From positions 1,262,361 to 1,326,360 of the forward strand of contig JAQJVL010000083.1 of the NCBI GenBank assembly GCA_035578905.1: DNA of 64,000 nt, in the 5' to 3' direction. Numbering within the stretch: the first letter of the stretch is position 1; the number at the start of each line of letters is the position of its first letter. The notes below the pieces were generated by a model that had not been told where the DNA came from, ran no database searches, and worked only from the letters and a program-made list of their open reading frames with translations. The translations under genes were made by a program, and so were the position numbers. Below, piece after piece: positions 55,709 through 64,000 of this stretch. This stretch comes from Stictocephala bisonia (Eukaryota; Arthropoda; Insecta; Hemiptera; Membracidae).

Positions 55709-56187
55709 TTTACTACGGCCTTAAGGAACTGACCTCTATTCTTTTACTACAGCCTTAAGGAACTGACCTCTATTTGTTTACTACGGCCTTAAGGAACTGA
55801 CCTCTATTTGTTTACTACGGCCTTAAGGAACTGACCTCTATTTGTTTACTACGACCTTAAAGAACTGACCTCTATTTGTTTACTACGGCCTTAAGGAACT
55901 GACCTCTATTTGTTTGCTACGGCCTTAAGGAACTGACCTCTATTTGTTTGCTATGGCCTTAAGGAACTGACCTCTATTTGTTTGTTACGGCCTTAAGGAA
56001 CTGACCTCTATTTGTTTGCTACGGCCTTAAGGAACTGACCTCTATTTGTTTGCTACCGCCTTAAGGAACTGACCTCTATTTGTTTGCTACGGCCTTAAGG
56101 AACTGACCTCTATTTGTTTGCTACGGCCTTAAGGAACTGACCTCTATTTGTTTGGTACGGCCTTAAGGAACTGACCTCTATTTGTTT
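55709..56187. repeat. 34-bp minisatellite, about 14 copies
   Basis: The unit TTTGCTACGGCCTTAAGGAA plus CTGACCTCTATTTG is repeated about 14 times with high identity. Early units have TTTACTAC and later ones TTTGCTAC, which suggests directional turnover. It lies in the IRSp53 intron between the two alternative terminal exons. Confidence 0.93.
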
Positions 56188-57335
56188 TTCTTTGTGATTA
56201 CACTCATTCACAATCCATATTACTATGGATATTCTTGCTACTTGAAGAAAATAATACTATTGGACTTTTACATGGAATTTGTTTTAAATATAACAAATAT
56301 ATGTTTCATAAATTATAAAGGTTTTCGATGAAATTAGAAGTATTACCTTAGATCTGTTATTTAAAGACATACCTTATTACATATTTGAAAATTAATTCAA
56401 TGTTAAATTGCATTGGATTCATGTTCAAACATGTAAATCAGGTTCATGCCTTAAAACCTCAGAAACAGGATTACAACATTAGTAATTTATAACTTATTAA
56501 ATATAATAGCAATCTTATAAGTATATTCAACATTATTATTGCTTATAAAATTATCATTAGTATTAAACAAAGTTCATGGCATTGTTCTGATACATGTACG
56601 AATAAAAGTTAATTTAGTATCCTCATTTCAACAAACACGTCTGACAAAAAGTTGTTTTCTAATAGTATCTGTGGGTTGTGGTTATATTACTTTCAAAGTT
56701 TGAAATAATTCTTTGGAGTAACATTGTTTTAAAGTTATGTTATGCGTTAATAGTTCAGAAATACTGGCAGTATTAACAACGTGTTGATGCATCCAGTGCT
56801 GACAGTACATGTTTACATGTCTCTAGGTGTCCATGCCATGTGCTGCAGACATATTAATGTGTCTGAGCAGGTGCACATGTTTCCTACTACATTGTAGCAC
56901 AGCTGTTTAGGATATTGTAAATAGCATATGCACTGCTGGATATAAGTTTGTTCACTTATAAGTTCACATAAATGTTAGTAATCCAGATAACTTTATGTGA
57001 AACTTATAAACATGCTTAGAGTAAATAAATAGTATAAAAACATATATTTCCATGTGACCCATGTACTGTTACTGTAGTGTTAATGTGATAATACTAAATA
57101 TTTTCAGACCTGTTCAAACATTATAAGTATACAGCATAAATGTTTACAAATGTATTTTTTTCCTAACAATGCATATGTATACTTTCAATTTTCAATTTGT
57201 GAAAGACAAAGGTTAAATATTGTCTTTTTTCTACTAATTTAAGTATTCAAAGTATTTTAACTAAAACAGTATCAATAAGTTACCTCAGTGTAAGCAATTA
57301 TGTGTTAAACTCTAATTACATCCAGTCCCTACCAT
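56188..57335. other. Sequence downstream of the long IRSp53 tail exon
   Basis: Contains the 3' UTR of the long-tail form or intron for the WH2 form. No gene is recognised. A short SINE-tail-like piece (ACACTCATTCACAATCCATA) follows the minisatellite. Confidence 0.5.
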
Positions 57336-58137
57336 CTATTCGTTCTCCCATGGGTCGTACCACTGCTGCCGTTGTAAGTCACCGACACTCTGTCCCCTGC
57401 CATCTAGAGTACGTTGTGGCCTTCTTACGTCCAAATCAGATTTCCTGGTCTCGGGTTCTGCTCGCTTTGTGTTGCTTCGGATAAGCCTAGTTCGAGGCAA
57501 TAGTGTAGCCACTTTGGCTGCCTTCAAATGATCGTCAACGACAATACATGACTCCCCATCATCATTGTCACTCTCGGAAGTCTCCAAGGATCCTCTTCTA
57601 GTCGAATTCATTTCTTTTCGTTCGCCATTAACAATAGTCTCCTCTGAGACATCTTCATTATCCTGACTGTCATCCAGGCTCTTGCTCAATGACAAACTCT
57701 TCTTAGCTGGAAGAGGAGTTCCATCTTTAGCTGAGGCACTGGCAACATCTACAAGAGAACGGTGTTTCCACATTGCCATCCCTTCAAGGAGGTCTTCACT
57801 CTTCCTAAATTTCCACAATGACTTTGTACGCTTTACTTTCTTTTCGTATGGTATATCTACTGCCTTCAAACTCATTTCTTTTCCATCTTTTTTGGGACTG
57901 TTCTTGGTCAGAGTATCTTGAGATTTGGTTAAAGTTTCTTGGGATCGACCTAAGGTATGGACAACAGTGCTTGAAGACTGCCTAAGAGGTCGATGAGGAG
58001 GAGCTTTTTTATTCTGCTCGGGATACCAGTCATTAGTTGCTTCACTCAGCCAGCCTCGGACTGAAGCCAGTTCTTTTTTCCCATTCTGGATGCCATTTTG
58101 TTGTGTGTTCCGTTGATTCTTCATCATTGTGGTCCGT
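57336..58137 (-). CDS. IRSp53: IRSp53/BAIAP2, alternative terminal exon with long basic tail
   Basis: Minus strand: acceptor GATGCTACAG, phase 2 entry matching the donor at 59521, and a 266-residue frame to TAG at 57336. It is Ser/Lys/Arg-rich and has a conserved-looking motif KRTKSLWKFRKSEDLLEGMA, then MWKHRSLVDVA. It also has acidic SLDDSQDNEDVSEE and ESDNDDGESCIVVDD stretches, and ends QRQQWYDPWENE. No WH2 motif is present, so this form would lack the C-terminal actin-binding site. An internal ATG at 58127 is not a start, because the frame is open through the acceptor. Function of the tail is not known to me. Confidence 0.87.
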
Positions 58138-59520
58138 CTGTAGCATCATAAAACTGATCAGTAAAATATAATCCTTTATTTTCCACCACCATGATTAGTT
58201 TGCCAACTATTATTTTTCTGATCCAAATGCAGGTCTACTTCCACCGTTTCCAATACTAAAGGATAATAAATTGATATAGAAATAGCATGTGTTGATCATT
58301 CAATGCAATACTACAGTCACCGTCACCAAGCTTGAATGTTAACAACATTAGTTCACAAAATCTGTCAACTCATGCTTCTTGATATTAGTTCTTATAATAT
58401 TAACATAATAAAAGCACTACTTTTACATATTATGATAATGTATGATTAAAGATCATAGTTGATACAAATAGTAACTATATTGCCACCACCATACACACAT
58501 TGGGTTACACTTAAACTACAATACATGAAGTTGAGTTTATTCCATGCATGAAAATTCAACTAGTTTTTAAGCACATCATGCTAGAAAGGGATTAGATAAT
58601 ACAAAACTAGAAGTTTCATCTGCTACTAGATAAAGTATAAAATGCAATATACTCTTCTAGTACAATATGCTTATTCACTAAAGGTAATCTAGTCTAATGC
58701 ACTTTAATAGGTAATAACTTAGATATAGGTGTAAGATCCTATCATCTTGATTATTTATTTTTTGGTAGCATACTTTTAGTTTTTGATAATAGACTTAATT
58801 TTGTAATGATTTATAGTCGAAGCAAAAATAATTTAGAAACAAATTTATTAGGTCTTTCGAGTCATATTCACAATTTAAATCAATACATTAATAATTTTAA
58901 GCCTAGAAACTTTACTAATAAAGGAGTTACTTCTACAATGGTATCTGGATATTCCAATCTCTTGTTTCATTTGACTTTCTTTAGAAACTAGACTAAACAA
59001 ATTAGATTACTATATTAATTCCAATTTAATGCTTATTTTTGTTTTCACATAAAAACAACACTACAACAGAAGAAAAGCAAAACTTTGTTTTATATATAAC
59101 AAATATATTTACAAGTAAAAAAGGTTATATAAACATAATATCTGAATGTTTGGATTTCACGAAAAATGTTAAAGAAGAAAGCAGGCATAATACATTATTG
59201 AGTATTTTTTCCTTTTCAAAACGTTGACGTTTTTATTTCTCTGGGCCTGTTTTCCAATTAGTGATTAGATATACATAAATTAGACTATACAATGTTGAAT
59301 TTACTTTAATACCTCAGCATATACAATTGATCAGAATTTAATGCTGATATGTTTAATGCTTAATTGTTATTTATATATAATGAGCAGATATTTTTATGTG
59401 AGTTTCTCAAATTGTATCAAAATAATACCTGAGAAGTATTTGTTATCAGAGCATGTCCCTAAAGATTTAAATTTCAGCTGATATCCCAACTATATGCAGA
59501 ATGTTATTATGGTATTATAC
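58138..59520. other. IRSp53 intron
   Basis: AT-rich sequence between the second Ser/Pro-rich exon and the long tail exon. Small plus-strand ORFs at 58806 and 59039 have no recognisable content. Confidence 0.7.
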
Positions 59521-59780
59521 CTTGCAGCTTCATCGTCAGAGTAGTCCACCTCAGGTGCAGGAGGAGGATCATTACTGAAGCCGCTATCATTTGAACTGTG
59601 TAAGGAGGCGTTGGCGGGTGGATGTCTCTTTGCTGATGATGGCTGTCGGGTAGTAGGCAGAGTCTGTGGATGAGGAGGGAGTGGAGGTAAGGGTGGAGGG
59701 GCTCGCCGGGAAGCTGGAACCACAGGTGCTGGAACCCCTGGTGGTCCTGCGCTAAAAGAAGAGTCTGTCCCCGCCCGAGC
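59521..59780 (-). CDS. IRSp53: IRSp53/BAIAP2, proline-rich exon
   Basis: Minus strand: acceptor GATTTTAG, entry phase 0, exit phase 2 (AG|GTATAA). It encodes ARAGTDSSFSAGPPGVPAPV, ASRRAPPPLPPLPPHPQTLP, SLHSSNDSGFSNDPPPAPEV and DYSDDEAA. The PPPLPPLPP run is a likely ligand for SH3 or EVH1 partners of this adaptor. Its donor is the branch point between the two C-termini (58137 and 53786). Confidence 0.88.
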
Positions 59781-61755
59781 CTAAAATCATAAAAACATTC
59801 AAAATGTTTCTGCAGTTATCAATCATAACTTGGTATATACAACTTTATTTACTTTTAAAGTTTGATAATGATGGAGTATTTGATAAAGTAGAAAAATATT
59901 TTTGAACATTTTTTTATCATTATATAAAAAAAAACCTGTGATGTTTTGACTAGGTACAACCTAAGTTTTTTTAAGTATTAAAACTAAATGATATCATATT
60001 AATTATGATACTATTAAACTAACTTATATTAAAAGATGCTTACAAGCTCTAAGGTACATCCTAACTGAAAACATAAACAAATACAATAATGTAATGGCCA
60101 TGTGTGAATCAGACCTTCTTCCAAAGTGAGTGACCTTGGTTGTCTTGACTTCATTGTCCGCATGAGTGAACCATAAGCGTCTTTTTTTCTTGAATTTATT
60201 TATGTTTCATTGACTGATTTTCATTTGTGTACTTTTGTAAGTTTTCAGACTCTGGTTAAGATGTATTCATAAGTGTTTTTAGTATAAGAGGGAATAAATT
60301 GTATTAGTCTAATTGTTATGCTGGTTACAATCTAGGTAATTGCTTAAAAGTATTTTTTTAGTTCAAGTCAGTCTACTAATAGGCTAGATATATTTTAATT
60401 AAATAGGTCTACTAGAAAAATATTTGAGGTTTCTCCATGAAAAATAATAGATCTCCATCCAACAATCCTGTCTACCCTATCATGTATATGTATACCAATG
60501 TATAATTGGTCGGTAGCGTAGTTGGTTCAATCCCAGCTTCATGTGCTAAATGTTGTCAGTTCGATCCCAATCAGTCATAACACATTTTGAGAAGGATCAG
60601 CTGATAACCACCGGCTGTTCATTTGTCATTGGGCTATTAATTAATGACACTTTCTAAGGAATAGTCGGCCTTAGTTTGTAACAATGACTACATTTGCTCA
60701 TCTACACTCATCACACTCATTCGAAATCCATACTAGCCCATATCTTGACGATCAGCATCTAATGAATAAATAAATAAATAAGCAAATGAAACATTCTCAT
60801 CTCATATTTCATGTATAATTACTTGACACTTATGTATAATTACTTGAAATATTATAGCCTAAACAATTACTCCAAGCACAAGGCCAGTGACCGCTGAACA
60901 TATGGTAGAAGTGAAGAGGTGTCTATTTTAATAATTCTTTTTAAAAATACTATAAATACAAGATAATATGTTTTAAATAAGATAAAACATTTACTGTTAG
61001 ATAAATATTAGGTGGTGTAGTAACAGCACTGGCAAGAGTCATAACTACGAGTTCAATCAGTAACTATCTCATAAGAAGATTCTTGAAGTGTTTGCAGCTG
61101 GAGAAAAGCATTTTGTCTTGCATTATTCAAACACTGCATACTCAATCATTGAAAACAGATTAATGTGTAGATTATATCTCTAGTCCTCTAAAATACACAC
61201 TGCATACCAAAGGCGAGAGGATTTTAACTAAAAATGAACTAAATGTTCTTCATTGGTATTAACAATTTCAAAATTTAAGCTTTGATGCCAAAAATAATTA
61301 AACTATTTACACACCTGTTTTATAAATATTTCTTAAATAAAAGTTAAATTACACTTATAGTGGTTGGAATTAATCCAACTTACCAGAATAGTAATTTCAC
61401 TCAATTCACAAAAATAAAAACAAAACAAACATTGACGTCTGACTCAAAATGGCATTCATTCAATTTGATGTTTATAAAATATGAAGTTGTTCCCTTCATT
61501 TATCTCTTGAATTTTAATAAAATCAGAAAATTACACTAAAATCTGTGTGATTGTAACTGAATACAAAGAGTATATGGCTGTAAACAATACTGTGAAATTA
61601 ACGGACCTAAAATAAAAAAATAAAATAAAACAAGGTGCAAAAACCAGTTTATTAAAGCACCAACTCTAAAAACACAAACCGTTAAAATGGCTCTTACAAA
61701 AATAAATTATCTATTACAATATTCTAAACAATAGCTACTCAAACAGAATGCCTAC
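59781..61755. other. IRSp53 intron with one SINE
   Basis: AT-rich intron. It contains the full-length SINE at 60506-60782 and otherwise nothing recognised. Confidence 0.7.
60506..60782 (+). mobile_element. tRNA-derived SINE, full-length copy
   Basis: Almost identical to 18285-18556, with the same A-box TAGCGTAGTTGG, B-box AGTTCGATCCC, body and (AAATA)n tail. The high similarity suggests recent activity. It lies antisense in an IRSp53 intron. Confidence 0.87.
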
Positions 61756-61939
61756 CTGGGATTGTCTATAAGCAAGTGTGTCGCCAAACCTAGTGACAGG
61801 GGCGGGAGTAGGGGCTTGGAGAGGGGTGCGAGGGGGATTGTTACCCGCACTGCTGCTGCCCCCTGGAGACCCAAGGCTGAACCCTCCTGGTGTGGTGGCG
61901 ATGGAGTCCTGGCGCCGATGTGTAGGAGAGGACGTGGTT
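61756..61939 (-). CDS. IRSp53: IRSp53/BAIAP2, Ser/Pro-rich linker exon
   Basis: Minus strand: acceptor TGCCCTTAG, entry phase 2, exit phase 0 (CAG|GTAGGC). It encodes TTSSPTHRRQDSIATTPGGF, SLGSPGGSSSAGNNPPRTPL and APVTRFGDTLAYRQSQ. This is a disordered linker after the SH3 domain with several Ser/Thr-Pro sites, typical of the regulated 3' part of IRSp53 proteins. Overlapping plus-strand ORFs here are shadows. Confidence 0.87.
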
Positions 61940-62545
61940 CTAAGGGCACAACAACAAATTAGTGATGGGCAATAATGAAGACATGGGTAGTTCATAAAAT
62001 GGATAACCGTAAAAAAGTCGATTTGCCAAGAATCAATGGTGTTGGCTGGCAGTGGTAATAACTAATTGAGTGCAAGAGACAAGGACCAGAAGTTTGACAT
62101 GTGTTCAACTCAATGTTATGTATGTACTTTCTGTGGCCAATCAACTCAGTTCCAATAACTCAGTGCTCATACTTTTAGAATTAAAATGAGTGTTTTGAGG
62201 GAAACAACTAATTTCCACATATTAACTAATTAATTGTGTTACTTTCATAAACAATCAAACACTGATTTTATAAACACTGATTAGTTCAGCTCCTAATTAT
62301 TCCGTTTTCGATTATTTTATCCATTAAAAATACAATATACAGTACATTTTTTTATAAAATTAAAACAGAGGAGTAATATAATGGATTGGAGAGAGTAACA
62401 TATCTCCACTTACTTTAAAGTGGTTTAGTTTTATATTTGAGCTTTAACTTTTCTAACAGATAGGTAATAACTTAACAGTAAGTTAATTTATTATTTTATT
62501 TGCAAAATTTAAATTATATAAAATAAATAATCATTCAGCACTTAC

Positions 62546-62648
62546 GTGGCAGAATCATCAATCAAAGGTTCAGTGTAGGCAAGAGGGAACCAACCACTGC
62601 ACTGCGTACGGAGGTTCTCCCCAAACTGCCATCCTTTATTACGGTCAC
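62546..62648 (-). CDS. IRSp53: IRSp53/BAIAP2, exon with C-terminal half of the SH3 domain
   Basis: Minus strand: acceptor CTTGAAG, donor GTAAGT, entering with two bases of a Gly codon and leaving in phase 2. It encodes GDRNKGWQFGENLRTQCSGW then FPLAYTEPLIDDSAT. The W-x-G-E and GWFPLAYTEP signatures are the second half of an SH3 domain of IRSp53/BAIAP2 type. That domain links Rac/Cdc42-bound IMD domains to WAVE, Mena/VASP and other actin regulators at membrane protrusions. The first SH3 half and the IMD domain must lie beyond 64 kb. Confidence 0.92.
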
Positions 62649-64000
62649 CTTCAAGACATAAGAAACAAACTCTTTATATCATCCTCTGTCATAAATCAAC
62701 AACACTACATAATAAAGATTAGTACGTACAAAGCAACAACAAACAATAATAACAAAATAAGAAAATCCTTATAGTAAATCTAGTGTCACGCCTGTCCGTA
62801 TAAAACTTTGCTAGCTCAGGGAGAAGGGGGGGGGGGTTTCTTCTAAGAGACAGGCCAAGTATAAGGGAAAAAAGTTTTGAGTAGTTATCACTCAAATAAA
62901 TGTTTCCAAGTTCATCAATAGTAGCCAGGGATTAGGGCGCCACCTTGTTGATGTAAGAATGGCAGGACTCCAACAAGGAAACTTTCCTGCAGGTGTAAGC
63001 TGTACTTATGACTTTGTAAAAGTTCCGTCCTAGCACTACAATATGAACTGTGTAAATAAATATTTCTTCCTGTGGTTAGGCAGGAGTTACCACTGAACGT
63101 GGGTGGGCGCGTGGGTGGGTCAATACCACTGTACGTGTATGGGTAGGCGGGTGGGTCTATACCACTGTACGTGTATGAGTGGGCGGGTGGGTCAATAACA
63201 CTGTAAAAGGCATTCGAACCATTAATTAATCGTTAATTTTAATTGTTTGGTTTTCACTTTGTCACCTACTATTGTAGATGTTATGGATATATTAAATAGT
63301 GTTTCTTCATAAAAGTCAGATGGTTTCATCTCTGTGTTTTCACTTGTTTTTTTTTTTTTTTCTGAAAGTTTCTGAAAGAAAATTTAAAGATTTCTTACGT
63401 ATTTGGTAAACTGTTAAAACAAAAAGAAAACTGTTAAACTAAACACAACTACCTTAAAACAAAACAAAAAAATACTTATCCTCGTCACAAAATTTAAAAA
63501 CACAACAAGTTAGTGTAAATTGAAAAACTGAACTGTTTTATTTCCAAAACATAAGTTATTGTTGAACAGAAAACAAATTTTAGAAACATACATATGAATA
63601 AATTAAGTTAAATAAATAACAGCTGATCATCTGTTTACAAATCGATCGTTCACACATAACAACTTTTTACATTTAAAGTCTTGACTGTAAGATAATTTTA
63701 TGTGTAGCATAAAACTGAAATGTCACACTAGTCATATTATGTTTTTACTAAATAGTGATAAACTTTCAAATAAGACTGCATCTATAAACAAACTGTTATG
63801 TAACTGATTCATTACATTAACTGGTGAATTTGAACTCAGATTTGTGGGAGTGTAGAGGAGGGACAGCAACAAACAAATTCCTAGAGTTATGCAGAGGTAT
63901 ATTAAATTATATTTTTGATAACAAAGTGATGGGAGTCTAGAGTCTCAAGTAATATTTTAAATGCACATGCAACTGATAGCATATTTATCTTCTATAATAC
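62649..64000. other. IRSp53 intron at the right edge
   Basis: No further exon was recognised up to the window edge. A G-run lies at about 62827 and three M35 satellite units at 63096-63205. Confidence 0.6.
63096..63205. repeat. M35 minisatellite, three units
   Basis: Three ~35-bp units of GGGTGGGTCAATACCACTGT plus ACGTGTATGGGTAGGC type. Same family as 38420-38995 and the inverse of 2222-2760. Confidence 0.85.

Noticed and set aside
57682..57921. Plus-strand ORF of 79 codons
   Set aside because: Antisense to the IRSp53 long tail exon, with no independent evidence.
58125..58127. ATG at 58127 (-) as a gene start
   Set aside because: The frame continues upstream through a good acceptor at 58138 and joins the previous IRSp53 exon in phase.
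61735..61995. Several overlapping ORFs on both strands
   Set aside because: Only the minus frame that matches the splice sites at 61756 and 61939 and joins the SH3 exon in phase is supported. The others are shadows in a GC-rich exon.

Overview
The window is animal nuclear DNA, most likely from an insect. Phase-matched introns, AT-rich non-coding sequence and many transposable elements support this. The mixture of hAT, piggyBac, Tigger/pogo, Harbinger, gypsy, CR1/Jockey-type LINE and tRNA-derived SINE copies would suit a hemipteran-sized genome, but I cannot prove the order. There is one assembly gap (14688-15185). No rRNA, CRISPR or bacterial-type operon is visible.

Layout: (1) 1-16.8 kb is almost entirely repeats. 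It holds a LINE with an intact reverse transcriptase ORF at the left edge, a minisatellite, palindrome clusters, two Harbinger fragments (one split by a LINE), a gypsy remnant and a hAT transposase relic. (2) 16.8-47.4 kb (+) carries the C-terminal half of a TMEM130/PMEL/GPNMB-like type I membrane glycoprotein. Four shared exons (16840-25972) are followed by three candidate alternative last exons (27726, 43045, 47314). All three are in the same splice phase, all have a nearby AATAAA, and each gives a different cytoplasmic tail. Its introns hold piggyBac, hAT, Tigger, LINE, SINE and satellite sequence, some nested. (3) 53.7-62.65 kb (-) carries the 3' half of the IRSp53/BAIAP2 gene: the end of the SH3 domain, two Ser/Pro-rich exons, and two alternative last exons. 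One encodes a long basic Ser-rich tail and the other a WH2 actin-binding tail. The IMD/BAR-domain exons must lie beyond 64 kb. The two genes converge on a region at 47.4-53.7 kb that holds little recognisable sequence.

The shared theme is choice of the last exon. In both genes the variable part is the functional C-terminus: sorting signals for the membrane protein, and actin binding for IRSp53. Repeats shape the intervening DNA, including a piggyBac-like element 78 bp upstream of the WH2 exon acceptor. Several elements can be delimited to the base by target-site duplications: TTAA for piggyBac, TA for Tigger, 8 bp for hAT, and ATTTG for a LINE inside a 57-bp satellite.
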